A DNA stretch of 64,000 bases from Rhizohabitans arisaemae (lineage in GTDB: Bacteria; Actinomycetota; Actinomycetes; Streptosporangiales; Streptosporangiaceae): contig NZ_BLRH01000035.1 in the NCBI RefSeq assembly GCF_025996515.1, positions 310,001 through 374,000 of the forward strand, in the 5' to 3' direction. The translations under genes were made by a program, and so were the position numbers. The first letter of the stretch is position 1. The number at the start of each line of letters is the position of its first letter. This document shows positions 54,667-63,273 of this stretch, piece after piece. The notes below the pieces were generated by a model, which had not been told where the DNA came from, ran no database searches, and saw nothing but the letters and a program-made list of their open reading frames with translations.

Positions 54667-55452
54667 ATGCGTGTGCTGGTGTGCGGTCTGCTCGGTCTGG
54701 CGGTGCTGACCGGCTGCGGAGGAGCGCCGGCCCCTGCGGCCGACGGCGGTGGTGCCACGGTGGACAAACTCCGCGAGCGCGAGACCGTCATCGCCACCTG
54801 CATGAAGCAGAAGGGTTTCTCCTACACCCCCTCGGTCAGCCGCCCGAAGAAGGCCGAGGCGAACCCCGCCGACTACGCCGCGATGAAAGCGGACCGCAGT
54901 AAGCACGGCTTCGGTGTCTTCTCCGCCTTCGTCTATCCGAGGCCGCCGGAGCCGCAGGCGCCCGACCCGAACCGGGCGACGATCGACGGTCTGTCCGGCG
55001 CCAAGCGGGAGGCCTACCTCAAGACCATGAACGAGTGCCGGGTCACCGCCCTCCGGCAGGTGGACGGCCTGAAGGTCACCTCGCTCGCCGACTATCAGGA
55101 TCAGATGAGCACGGAGATCGAGAACATCGACAAGGTTCTCAACGGCGACCCGGGGCTCCTGGAGCTGGCCGCGCCGTTCGCCGAGTGCCTGAGGTCCAAA
55201 GGCGAGCGGGTGACCTCCACGAAGCCGATCGCACTGAGCTTCCGCGGCGTGGAGATATGGGGCGGGCAGGCCGACCGGCTCGGCAAGGCGGGCACCGTCA
55301 CGGCGGCGGCGGCCAGGCCGTACCTCGCCAAGGAGATCAAGTCGGCGCTGGCCGACCTGGAGTGCGGCAAGGACTTCTACGCGGCCTTCATCCCCCTGCA
55401 GACGCGGCTCACCAACGAGGCCAGGGCGAAGTACGGGTTCCAAGAGCGGTGA
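54667..55452 (+). CDS. Lipoprotein of the envelope ABC/two-component cluster
   Basis: A 261-residue exported lipoprotein with lipobox LAVLTGCGG at about residue 17. The mature part contains VIATCMKQKGFSYTP, AYLKTMNECRVTALRQVDG, FAECLRSKGERVTS and ALADLECGKDFYAAF, i.e. four spaced Cys that could form two disulphides. Such lipoproteins are commonly encoded just before peptidoglycan-binding adaptors and MacB-type ABC genes in actinomycetes; the exact role is unknown. The stop shares one base with the next start (TGATG). Confidence 0.82.
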   Translation: MRVLVCGLLGLAVLTGCGGAPAPAADGGGATVDKLRERETVIATCMKQKGFSYTPSVSRPKKAEANPADYAAMKADRSKHGFGVFSAFVYPRPPEPQAPDPNRATIDGLSGAKREAYLKTMNECRVTALRQVDGLKVTSLADYQDQMSTEIENIDKVLNGDPGLLELAAPFAECLRSKGERVTSTKPIALSFRGVEIWGGQADRLGKAGTVTAAAARPYLAKEIKSALADLECGKDFYAAFIPLQTRLTNEARAKYGFQER

Positions 55453-57116
55453 TGCGTACCCCTCGTGGCAAGTTGCTGCTTGTGCTGGCCGTGGTCCTGG
55501 TGATCGCGGGGGCCGGCTGGGGGGTGGGCACTCTGCTGCGCTCCCCAGCCGACGAGGCCGCGGCGCGCAAGCCACCCGAGCCGTCGCTGGTCACCGTTGC
55601 GGTCGAACGGCGCAAGCTGGTCGCCACCCTCGTGGTCAGCGGCACGCTGGAGTACGGCTCACCGCATCCGGTCTCGCTGGCCGGGGTGGTGGGCGGCGGC
55701 GAAACCGCTCAGCGCGTCACCCGCGCTCCCCGGCGGGGCACCCTGAAGGAGGGAACGGTGCTGATGGAGGTGAACGGGCGCCCGGTGTTCGTCTTCGCCG
55801 GCAAGGTGCCGATGCACCGCAGCATCGTCCCCGGCGCCAAGGGGGCCGATGTCGAGCAGTTGCAGAAGGCGCTGCGCAGGCTCGGCTACCGCGCGCCCGG
55901 AGGAGGTGTGTTCGACCAGGCGACCGTCGCCGCGGTGACGCGCTTCTACGCCAAGCGGGGTTATCAGGCCCAGCAACCCACCTTGGAGCTGCGGCAGCAG
56001 CGCGACGGACTGCGCCGGGCGGTACGGACCGCGCAGGAGGTGCTCACCACCGAACGCAAGACCTTGGAACAGGGCGCGGACGTGCTCCCCCTGAAAGTCA
56101 AACTGGCCAACGCCCGGCTGGATCTGAAGGAGGCCGAACAGGAACTGGCGAACGCGCGGGCCCAGGACCGCACCCCCGAGGACGAGGCCAAGATCGAGGC
56201 TGCCGAGAGCGCCGTACGGGCGGCCGAGGAGAAGCTGCTGGCGGCCCAGCGGGAGCTCGCGCAGGCCACCACGGGTGCCACGCCGTCGCCTGCGGACATC
56301 CGCCTGCTCGAACTCCGGGTCGCCAACGCCGAAGCGGAGCTGGCCGCCGCCAGGTCGGCGCTGGACCGCGTGTGGGAGGAGGCCGGGACCGCACGGGCGA
56401 AGCGGCTGACCGAGCTGAGCAAGGGCGTCCGCGTGGCGCGCGAGGCCGTCGTCACCGCCGAGCAGGCGCTCAGGCAGGCCAGGCAGCTTTCGCCCGTCAA
56501 GCTGAAGGTGGCCAACGCCGAACGCGACCTGGAGGACGCGCGGGCGCTGCTGGCCGAGTTCTCCCGGACCTACGGCACCACGGTCCCGCCCGGAGAGGTC
56601 GTCTTCCTGCCCAAACTGCCCGCCCGGCTGCACAAGGCCACCGTCAAGGCGGGCGAGCCGGTGGACGATTCGGTCGCCACCGTGACCGGCTCCGCCTTCG
56701 TGGTCTCGGGCTCGGTGGACGTGGCCGAGGCCGAGCGGCTGAAGGCGGGTCTGGACGCGAGCATCGAAACCGAGGCGGGCACGACCGTCCCCGGCACGCT
56801 GACCGCCCTCGGCGGACGCGACGCGAAGGGCGCCGTTCCGGTGGCGATCACTCCTGCCTCGATGAAGGGCCTTACGAGGCTCGCCGGCGCGCCCGTCACG
56901 GTCCGCGTGACCATCGGCGCCACCGACCGGGAGGTGCTCGTGGTCCCCGCCGCGGCGGTCGTCACCGCCGCGGACGGCAAGGCCCGGGTGCAGGTGGAGA
57001 TCGCGCCTGACCGGACCAAGGAGGTCGAGGTACGCACCGGCCTTTCCGCCGACGGAGCCGTGGAGGTGACCGGCGATCTCAAGCCGGGCGACCAGGTGGT
57101 GATCAACAGTGCCTGA
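55452..57116 (+). CDS. Peptidoglycan-binding efflux adaptor (HlyD/MacA-like)
   Basis: About 554 residues. Membrane anchor KLLLVLAVVLVIAGAGWGVG at the N-terminus; PG_binding_1 domain at about 130-180 (GAKGADVEQLQKALRRLGY, FDQATVAAVTRFYAKRGY); a long coiled coil rich in Ala/Glu/Arg at about 185-380; then barrel-like adaptor domains ending VLVVPAAAVVTAADGKARVQVE and VTGDLKPGDQVVINSA. It should link the ABC permease to the cell wall. ATG 55452 overlaps the lipoprotein stop; the frame upstream is a shadow. Confidence 0.9.
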   Translation: MRTPRGKLLLVLAVVLVIAGAGWGVGTLLRSPADEAAARKPPEPSLVTVAVERRKLVATLVVSGTLEYGSPHPVSLAGVVGGGETAQRVTRAPRRGTLKEGTVLMEVNGRPVFVFAGKVPMHRSIVPGAKGADVEQLQKALRRLGYRAPGGGVFDQATVAAVTRFYAKRGYQAQQPTLELRQQRDGLRRAVRTAQEVLTTERKTLEQGADVLPLKVKLANARLDLKEAEQELANARAQDRTPEDEAKIEAAESAVRAAEEKLLAAQRELAQATTGATPSPADIRLLELRVANAEAELAAARSALDRVWEEAGTARAKRLTELSKGVRVAREAVVTAEQALRQARQLSPVKLKVANAERDLEDARALLAEFSRTYGTTVPPGEVVFLPKLPARLHKATVKAGEPVDDSVATVTGSAFVVSGSVDVAEAERLKAGLDASIETEAGTTVPGTLTALGGRDAKGAVPVAITPASMKGLTRLAGAPVTVRVTIGATDREVLVVPAAAVVTAADGKARVQVEIAPDRTKEVEVRTGLSADGAVEVTGDLKPGDQVVINSA

Positions 57117-57783
57117 ACCGGTCATTCTGCTCCACGATCTGACCAAGGAGTTCCCCGCCGATCCGCCCGTCCGAGCGCTCTCCGCTGTCAACCTAAGAGT
57201 TGAAAAATCGGATTACGTGGCCATAATCGGGCCGTCGGGATCGGGAAAGTCCACCCTCCTCAACACACTCGGCCTGCTCGACCGGCCGACCGGCGGCGGC
57301 TACCGGCTCGACGGCATCGAGACCACCGCGCTGAAGGACCGTGCGCGGACCGTCATCCGCGGCAGCAGGATCGGTTTCGTCTTCCAGTCCTTCCATCTGC
57401 TGCCGCACCGCAGCGTGCTGGAGAACGTCATGCTGGCCGAGGTCTACGGCGCGGTACCGCGCGCCGGGCGGCGGGAGCGCGCGATGCAGGCCCTGGAGCG
57501 GGTACGGCTGTCGCACCGGGTGGGCTTCCCGCCCGGCAGGCTGTCCGGCGGTGAGCGGCAGCGCGCCGCCATCGCCCGCGCGCTCCTGGGCGAACCGTCG
57601 CTGCTGCTGTGCGACGAACCCACCGGCAACCTCGACAGCAGGAACACCGACGCCGTGCTCGACCTGTTCGACGAGCTGCGCGACCAGGGGATGACCATCG
57701 TGGTCATCACCCACGAGACCGAGGTGAGCGACCGGGCCGGGCGCCGGGTGCGTATCACCGACGGCGTTCTCACCGAGGAGTAG
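57109..57783 (+). CDS. MacB/LolD-type ABC transporter ATPase
   Basis: A 224-residue ATPase with Walker A IGPSGSGKSTLLNTLGLLDRPTGG, Q loop VFQSFHLLPHRSVLENV, signature LSGGERQRAAIARAL, Walker B LLLCDEPTGNLD and switch VVITHE. GTG 57109 overlaps the adaptor gene by eight bases and the permease begins two bases after its stop, so adaptor, ATPase and permease form one unit. The class powers mechanotransmission or antimicrobial-peptide export and does not import. Confidence 0.93.
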   Translation: MPEPVILLHDLTKEFPADPPVRALSAVNLRVEKSDYVAIIGPSGSGKSTLLNTLGLLDRPTGGGYRLDGIETTALKDRARTVIRGSRIGFVFQSFHLLPHRSVLENVMLAEVYGAVPRAGRRERAMQALERVRLSHRVGFPPGRLSGGERQRAAIARALLGEPSLLLCDEPTGNLDSRNTDAVLDLFDELRDQGMTIVVITHETEVSDRAGRRVRITDGVLTEE

Positions 57784-57785
57784 AC

Positions 57786-58961
57786 GTGCACCCGCGTGAC
57801 CTGCTCAACGAGGCCGTGGCGGGCCTGATGGCCCGGCCGGTGCGCTCGGCGCTGACCGTGCTGGGCACCGTGCTGGGCATCACCACACTCGTGATCACTC
57901 TGGGCGTCGCCGCGACGGCGGGTAACCAGATCGTCGGCCGCTTCGACGAGCTCACCGCCACCTCCGTGACGGTCGAAGTCCCGGAGAACCCCGTCCCCCT
58001 GGTCGATTGGGCCGACGTCGGCCGGGTGACCCGGCTGCGCGGGGTGGTCTCCGCCGCCGCGCTCGCCGAGGCGAAGGAGAGTGCCAACCTCAGCGTTCGC
58101 TCCAACGACATCGTGGATCCGACCAGGGTCACCGACCAGACGCTGACCGTGGTCGCCGGCAGCCCCGGCCTGCCCGCGGCGGTCAAAGGCAGGATGGTCG
58201 AGGGCCGCTTCTTCGACGCCGGGCACATCGCCCGCGGGGACAAGGTCGTCGTGCTGGGCGAGCACGCGGCCAAGCTGCTGGGCATCACCCGGCTGACCCG
58301 GGCCCCGGCCGTCTTCATCGGCACGCAGGCGTACACCGTCATCGGCGTGCTGGGCGACCTGAAGCGGGAGAAGAACCTCACCGGCGCGGTGGTGTTGCCG
58401 CCGACCGTCGGCAAGCGCTACGGCCTGAGCACCGTGACCCGGGTCCTGGTCAACACCGGCCTCGGCGCCGTGGAACTGATCGCCAAGCAGGCGCCCGCCG
58501 CGCTCAGCCCCGGCAACGAGGCGCTCCTCCAGGTCATCTCGCCGCCCAGCCCCACCCGAGCGCGCGACGCGGTGGAAGGCGACGTCAACGCCCTTTTCCT
58601 CATCCTCGGGCTGGTCTCCCTGGTCGTCGGCGCGGTCGGTATCGCCAACGTCACACTGGTGACCGTGATGGAGCGTGTCGCCGAGATCGGCCTGCGCCGT
58701 GCCCTCGGCGCCGCCCGCCGGCACATCGCCGCGCAGTTCCTGCTGGAGTCCACCCTCACCGGGCTGACCGGCGGCGTCATCGGCGCCTCCGGAGGGATCG
58801 TGGTGATCGTCGCGATCTGCGCCGTCAAGCAGTGGACCCCGGTCTTGGATGTACGGCTGGCCCTCATGGCGCCTGCCGCCGGTGCCGTCGTCGGGCTGCT
58901 CGCGGGCCTGTATCCGGCCCTGCGGGCCGCTCGCATGGAACCAGTTACCGCACTTCGGTAG
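57786..58961 (+). CDS. FtsX-like ABC permease (MacB-type)
   Basis: A 391-residue permease with the MacB layout: one membrane segment near the N-terminus (ALTVLGTVLGITTLVITLGVAA), a large external domain (about 50-270), and three C-terminal segments (LFLILGLVSLVVGAVGIANVTLV, ESTLTGLTGGVIGASGGIVVIVAI, MAPAAGAVVGLLAGLYPALRAARMEPVTALR shown in part). ERVAEIGLRRALGAARRHI and the last AARMEPVTALR are family signatures. GTG start at 57786. Confidence 0.92.
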   Translation: MHPRDLLNEAVAGLMARPVRSALTVLGTVLGITTLVITLGVAATAGNQIVGRFDELTATSVTVEVPENPVPLVDWADVGRVTRLRGVVSAAALAEAKESANLSVRSNDIVDPTRVTDQTLTVVAGSPGLPAAVKGRMVEGRFFDAGHIARGDKVVVLGEHAAKLLGITRLTRAPAVFIGTQAYTVIGVLGDLKREKNLTGAVVLPPTVGKRYGLSTVTRVLVNTGLGAVELIAKQAPAALSPGNEALLQVISPPSPTRARDAVEGDVNALFLILGLVSLVVGAVGIANVTLVTVMERVAEIGLRRALGAARRHIAAQFLLESTLTGLTGGVIGASGGIVVIVAICAVKQWTPVLDVRLALMAPAAGAVVGLLAGLYPALRAARMEPVTALR

Positions 58962-58975
58962 ATATGGTGCATTTC

Positions 58976-59665
58976 ATGACATCCCTGCTGCTCGTCGAGG
59001 ACGACGCGGTGATCCGCACGTCGGTCAGCCTGGCCCTGGAACGCTACGGCTACCACGTGGCCACCGCCGCCGACGGGCTGAGCGGTCTGGAGGCGGCGCA
59101 GGCGGGCGGCCACGATCTGCTGCTGCTGGATGTGATGCTCCCCGGCCTGGACGGCATCAGCCTGTGCCGCAGGATCCGGGAGACCAGTCAGGTGCCCATC
59201 CTGCTGATGTCGGCCCGCGGTGACGGCCTGGACATCGTCGCCGGGCTGGAGGGCGGCGCCGACGACTACGTGGTCAAACCGGTAGACCTGCCGGTGCTGG
59301 TGGCCAGGATCCGCTCGCTCCTGCGCCGGGCCGCCGTCGCCGAACCCCAGCCCGCGTCCGGGCAGGCCGCCACGAGCGCGGTGCTCACCTTCGGCGAACT
59401 GAGCATCGACACCGGGGCGCTGGAGGTACGGCGGGCCGGGCAGCGCGTCGAGCTGAGCCCGACCGAGCTGCGGCTGCTGCTGGAGTTCGCCGCCAATCCC
59501 GGCATCGTGCTGGAACGGGCGACGCTGCTGCGCACCGTGTGGGACTACGGATGGGACGGTGACAGCCGCGTGGTCGACCTCTGCGTGCAGCGCCTGCGCA
59601 AGAAGATCGGCGCCGAGCGCATCGAGACGGTCCGCGGGTTCGGCTACAAGTTGAGCCCCACGTGA
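58976..59665 (+). CDS. OmpR-family response regulator
   Basis: About 229 residues. Receiver: SLLLVEDDAVIRTSVSLAL, phospho-Asp in LLLLDVMLPGLDG, Lys in YVVKPVDLPVL. Winged-helix domain: VELSPTELRLLLEFAANPG and LERATLLRTVWDYGWDGDSRVVDLCVQRLRKKIGAERIETVRGFGYKL (in part). ATG 58976 is favoured; ATG 58964 is in frame. It begins 14 bases after the permease gene and overlaps the kinase gene by four bases, so the whole cluster may be self-regulated. Confidence 0.93.
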   Translation: MTSLLLVEDDAVIRTSVSLALERYGYHVATAADGLSGLEAAQAGGHDLLLLDVMLPGLDGISLCRRIRETSQVPILLMSARGDGLDIVAGLEGGADDYVVKPVDLPVLVARIRSLLRRAAVAEPQPASGQAATSAVLTFGELSIDTGALEVRRAGQRVELSPTELRLLLEFAANPGIVLERATLLRTVWDYGWDGDSRVVDLCVQRLRKKIGAERIETVRGFGYKLSPT

Positions 59666-60882
59666 ATCCGGCCTCGCTGCGCTGGAAGATCGCCGCCCTC
59701 GTCACGCTCGCCTGCACCGTCGTCGCCGTCGTGGTCGGAGTCCTGGTGCACCAGGCGACCTGGCAGCGTGCCCTGAACACAGGCGAGAACGAAGCCCGGA
59801 AAGCCCTCGACGAGTCACTGGCCTCCGCCAACCGGCCCGGCGGTACACCTGACAACGTGGTGCTCGTCGAAGAACTCCCCGACGCCTTGGCCGCCCGGCT
59901 GCAGCCCGGCGGGCAGGCGATCTGGTACGGGGTCGATCATCGGAACGAGCCGTGGATGTGGGCCGCCCAGCCGTACGGAAGCGATGGTCGTGAGGCGGTG
60001 AGCGTACAGATATCGATGATCTCGGAGGTGTTCAGCCAGCAGGCATTCGACCGCGACATGGTCAAAGCCGCTCTGCTCGCCCTGGCCGGGGTGGTGCCGC
60101 TGTCGGTGCTGGCGGCCGAGCTTGCGAACCGGCGGCTTCGGCGCATGGCCCGCACCGCCCGCCGGATCGCCGACGGCGACCTGGCCGCCCGCACCGACGC
60201 GAGCGGCCGGGACGAGATCGCCGAGATCGGCGCCGGGCTCAACTCCATGGCCGCGAGCCTGCAGCGCCGGCTGCTGGCCGAGCAGCGCTTCACGGCCGAC
60301 GTCGCGCACGATCTGCGTACTCCGCTGATGGGCCTGGTCACCGTGGTCGAGCTGCTGGAGGAGGGCGAGGTGACCGATCTGGTGCGCGACCGGGTGCGGG
60401 TGCTGCGCTCGCTGGTGGAGGACCTGCTGGAGGTCTCCAGGCTGGACGCGGGCGCCGAGGTCGCCGAGCGGGTGCGGGTGCCGCTGGCCGAGGTGGCCGC
60501 GGAGTCCGCGGCCCGGGTGGGGGTCGAGGCGCGGGTGCTGGCCTCGGGGGATCCGGTGGCCGAGACGGATCCGCGTCGCCTGGACCGGATCCTGGCCAAC
60601 CTCCTGCTCAACGCCCACCGCCACGGTGCGCCCCCGGTGGAGATCGCGGTCCGGGACCACGTGATCGAGGTACGCGACCGGGGACAGGGCTTCCCGCCGG
60701 AGCTGCTGGCCGGCGGCCCGGAACGCTTCCGCACGGGTGCCGCCGAACGCGGCCGCGGCCACGGCCTCGGGCTGACGATCGCGCTGGGGCAGGCCGAGGT
60801 CATCGGCGCTGAACTGACCCTGGCCAACGCCGACGGCGGCGCCGTCGCCGTACTCCGCCTTCCCCGTCCGCCGGCAGGCTGA
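59662..60882 (+). CDS. HAMP-containing sensor histidine kinase
   Basis: A 406-residue membrane kinase paired with the OmpR-type regulator. First membrane segment IAALVTLACTVVAVVVGVLVH, external domain of about 110 residues, second segment ALLALAGVVPLSVLAAEL, HAMP (about 155-210), phospho-acceptor AEQRFTADVAHDLRTPLMGLV, N box LDRILANLLLNAHRHGAP, G boxes VRDRGQGFP and RGHGLGLTIALGQAE. GTG start overlaps the regulator stop (GTGA). The short external loop is what one expects of an envelope-stress or antimicrobial sensor. Confidence 0.94.
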   Translation: MNPASLRWKIAALVTLACTVVAVVVGVLVHQATWQRALNTGENEARKALDESLASANRPGGTPDNVVLVEELPDALAARLQPGGQAIWYGVDHRNEPWMWAAQPYGSDGREAVSVQISMISEVFSQQAFDRDMVKAALLALAGVVPLSVLAAELANRRLRRMARTARRIADGDLAARTDASGRDEIAEIGAGLNSMAASLQRRLLAEQRFTADVAHDLRTPLMGLVTVVELLEEGEVTDLVRDRVRVLRSLVEDLLEVSRLDAGAEVAERVRVPLAEVAAESAARVGVEARVLASGDPVAETDPRRLDRILANLLLNAHRHGAPPVEIAVRDHVIEVRDRGQGFPPELLAGGPERFRTGAAERGRGHGLGLTIALGQAEVIGAELTLANADGGAVAVLRLPRPPAG

Positions 60883-60963
60883 TGCACAGGTGATACCGGG
60901 CCGAGCGCGGGTGGAGACACGGCCACGGCCGTACGGACACGTGCGTGACCCACCGTGGTCGGT

Positions 60964-62088
60964 ATGCGCCGTTCCTTCATATTTCTGCTGCTGGCGAGCG
61001 TCCTGTCGGGCTGCGGAGCCGTGCCGTCCCTCTCCGGGGCCATCGTGCCCCACGCCGTGTCCGGCCTTCCCTTACCCTGGCCGGTCGAGGGCCAGGCGGC
61101 GGTCGAGGTGGAGGGCATGGGACGCCTGGGTGTCAGCGGCTCCCCGAACCCGGTGCCCATCGCCAGCGTGACGAAGGTCATGACCGCCTACGTGATCCTG
61201 CGCCGGCACCCGCTCCGGCCCGGCGACGAGGGCCCGCTGATCAAGGTTGACCGCACGGCCGCCGACGAGTCCTTCGTGCCGCAGGAGTCCACCGCCCCGG
61301 TCCGGGAAGGCCAGGGGGTACGGCTGCGCCGCCTGCTGGAGCTGATGATGGTGCCCTCGGGCAACAACGTGGCCCGTCTCCTGGCCCGCTGGGACTCCGG
61401 TACGCAGGAGCGCTTCGTCGTGCGGATGAACGCCACCGCCCACGGCCTGGGTATGGCCGACACCAGGTACACCGGCGCCAGCGGCAACGAGGACAGCACC
61501 GTCAGCACCGCGGTCGACCAGCTCAAACTGGCCAAGGCGGCGATGCGCGACCCGGTCTTCCGCGCGGTGGTGCGGCAAGCCGACACAGCCGTCCCGAGCG
61601 ACGAGAGAAGGCTGCCCAACACCAACACGCTGCTGAACAAGCACGGCGTCATCGGCATCAAGACGGGCTCGGGCACCGCCGCCGGCGGCAACCTGATGTG
61701 GGCCTCCCGCGTGCGGGGCCGCCTGGTGCTCGGCGTGATCCTCGGCCAGGCGGCCGACACCAATCCGGTCGCCGCCAAGGCGGCGGCGCTGGAGGCGGGC
61801 GGCAGGATGAGCGCGGCGGTCGAACGGTGGCTGCTCACGCGGCCCACGGCTGTCGGTGAAGCGGAGATCTCCGAAAGCGACCCGGGGTGGTCCGCACTCG
61901 ATCGGTTCGGGCCGGGGACGGTGCCTCTTTTCTTCTTGTACGGGCTGCGCCGGATGGTCGCCCTGCGGCGTGATCGATCCCTGCCCGAGCAGGATTGGCC
62001 AGGCTTAGCCCGTACCGGATGGCTTGTACGGGCTAAACCGGATGGTCGCCCTGCGGTGGGCTCGGTCCGTCGCGCCGATTCCGCGTAG
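60964..62088 (+). CDS. D-alanyl-D-alanine carboxypeptidase lipoprotein with repeat-derived C-terminus
   Basis: A 374-residue penicillin-binding-protein-type serine peptidase (S11). Lipobox LLASVLSGCG near residue 15; active-site motifs ASVTKVMTAY (SxxK), PSGNNVARLL (SxN) and GIKTGSGTAAGG (KTG). It should trim peptidoglycan stems at the outer face of the membrane. The last ~50 residues (from LYGLRRMVALRRD) are encoded by two GTACGGGCT-type repeats at 61938-62105 and are not family-like; the normal C-terminus was probably replaced. It follows the histidine kinase by 81 bases in the same direction. Confidence 0.9.
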   Translation: MRRSFIFLLLASVLSGCGAVPSLSGAIVPHAVSGLPLPWPVEGQAAVEVEGMGRLGVSGSPNPVPIASVTKVMTAYVILRRHPLRPGDEGPLIKVDRTAADESFVPQESTAPVREGQGVRLRRLLELMMVPSGNNVARLLARWDSGTQERFVVRMNATAHGLGMADTRYTGASGNEDSTVSTAVDQLKLAKAAMRDPVFRAVVRQADTAVPSDERRLPNTNTLLNKHGVIGIKTGSGTAAGGNLMWASRVRGRLVLGVILGQAADTNPVAAKAAALEAGGRMSAAVERWLLTRPTAVGEAEISESDPGWSALDRFGPGTVPLFFLYGLRRMVALRRDRSLPEQDWPGLARTGWLVRAKPDGRPAVGSVRRADSA

Positions 62089-62138
62089 CCCGGATTAGCC
62101 CGTACCGGGCGGTTTGTCGGTGTGTGTACGGGCTTGGC
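61938..62138. repeat. GTACGGGCT-type palindromic repeats, second cluster
   Basis: Units at 61938-62015 and 62026-62105, each running from GTACGGGCT through CCGGATGGTCGCCCTGCGG to TTAGCCCGTACC, with inverted ends. A left-end fragment (GTACGGGCTTGGCC) starts at 62126. They are related to the cluster at 54.2-54.4 kb. The first unit and most of the second lie inside the carboxypeptidase reading frame. Confidence 0.8.
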
Positions 62139-62186
62139 CTGTCAGCGCGGAGGCCAACGGGTCCGGCCGGCTCCGGGTGCGGGAGG

Positions 62187-63023
62187 TCAGGCGGCGGCGA
62201 TGAGGCCGACGGCGCCGAGGGCCAGGGCGACCCCGCCCATCTGCATGAGGCGGAGGCGTTCGCCGAGGATGTATCGGGCGAGCAGGAGGGTGCTCGCCGG
62301 GTAGAGGGAGGCGAGGACCGCGATCAGGCTGAGGAGGCCGCCCTGCTGGACCGCGAGCAGGTAGAAGATGTTCGCCCCCATGTCCAGAACACCGGCGGAC
62401 GCGATGACCCGGAGCGATCCGGCGCCGGGGCGCAGACTGCGGGCGGTGACCAGGGCGATGGTGACGACGAGGGCGATCGAGCTGAATCGGGCGCCGAGCA
62501 GGGGCCACAGCCCGGCGTCGGCCGGGGCGACCTTGAGCAGGATGAAGAAGCCGCCGAATCCGGCGCCCGCGGCGAGCGCGGCCAGGACGGGGGCGAGGGT
62601 GACGCGGCCTCCGCCGCCGGGCTCCCGGCTGATCAGGGCGACGGCGAGGATCGCCAGCGCGATCCCGAGCAGGGCGAGCGGCTTGGGCCGTTCGCCGGTG
62701 ATCAGCCCGTACACAACGGGGATCGCGGCCGAGGCGATCGCGGTGGTGGGCGCGACCACGGACATCACCCCGGAGGCGAGGGCCCGGTAGAAGATGACGA
62801 GGCCGCCGCCCCCGGCGAGTCCGGCGAGGGCGCCCCAGGCGAGTGCGGCGGGGCTGAAGCTGCCGGGGAGGAACGGGATGAGGGCGACCAGAAGTGCGAC
62901 CCCGGCGATCTGGGATATCGCGACGACGGCGTAGACGGGGGAGCGTTTGCTGGCGAGTCCGCCGAAGAAGTCGGCCATGCCGTAGACGGCCGCGGAAGCC
63001 GTCGCGAGTACCACTGCCGTCAC
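62187..63023 (-). CDS. EamA-family (DMT) transporter
   Basis: A 278-residue transporter with ten membrane segments made of two EamA repeats: VVLATASAAVYGMADFFGGLASK ... VAISQIAGVALLVALIPFLPG in the first half and LAPVLAALAAGAGFGGFFILLKVAP ... VLASLYPASTLLLARYILGERL in the second, which contains the typical ASLYPxxT..LA motif. Substrate unknown (metabolite exporter type). GTG start at 63023. It converges on the carboxypeptidase gene, with the second repeat cluster between them. Confidence 0.9.
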   Translation of the reverse strand: MTAVVLATASAAVYGMADFFGGLASKRSPVYAVVAISQIAGVALLVALIPFLPGSFSPAALAWGALAGLAGGGGLVIFYRALASGVMSVVAPTTAIASAAIPVVYGLITGERPKPLALLGIALAILAVALISREPGGGGRVTLAPVLAALAAGAGFGGFFILLKVAPADAGLWPLLGARFSSIALVVTIALVTARSLRPGAGSLRVIASAGVLDMGANIFYLLAVQQGGLLSLIAVLASLYPASTLLLARYILGERLRLMQMGGVALALGAVGLIAAA

Positions 63024-63111
63024 GAGTTATCCCTTACCTTTTCATGCTGTATCTGTAGGATTAACCACGGCAAATCACCTCTAGTGCGACAAACCATTCA
63101 CAAGGGGTCAA

Positions 63112-63270
63112 TTGCCTATCAAGTCAGTTGGTTATCTCAGGAATGCCGGGAACTCCCCGGCGCTCCGCGTGGACATCGACGCGACCTCCATGCCGGTCAG
63201 GCGTGCGGGCGCTCGCACGACACGGCCTGGGTACATCTCTGGAGAGCACCTCTTCATCGACGGGCGGTGA
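63112..63270 (+). CDS. Possible small protein of 52 residues
   Basis: A short frame beginning at TTG 63112 with AAGGGG four bases upstream. It reads PIKSVGYLRNAGNSPALR, then VDIDATSMPVRRAGARTTRP and GYISGEHLFIDGR, and stops three bases before the next gene's GTG. The composition is protein-like and the tight spacing suggests translational coupling. It could also be the end of a decayed larger gene. No family recognised. Confidence 0.4.
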   Translation: MPIKSVGYLRNAGNSPALRVDIDATSMPVRRAGARTTRPGYISGEHLFIDGR

Positions 63271-63273
63271 CCG

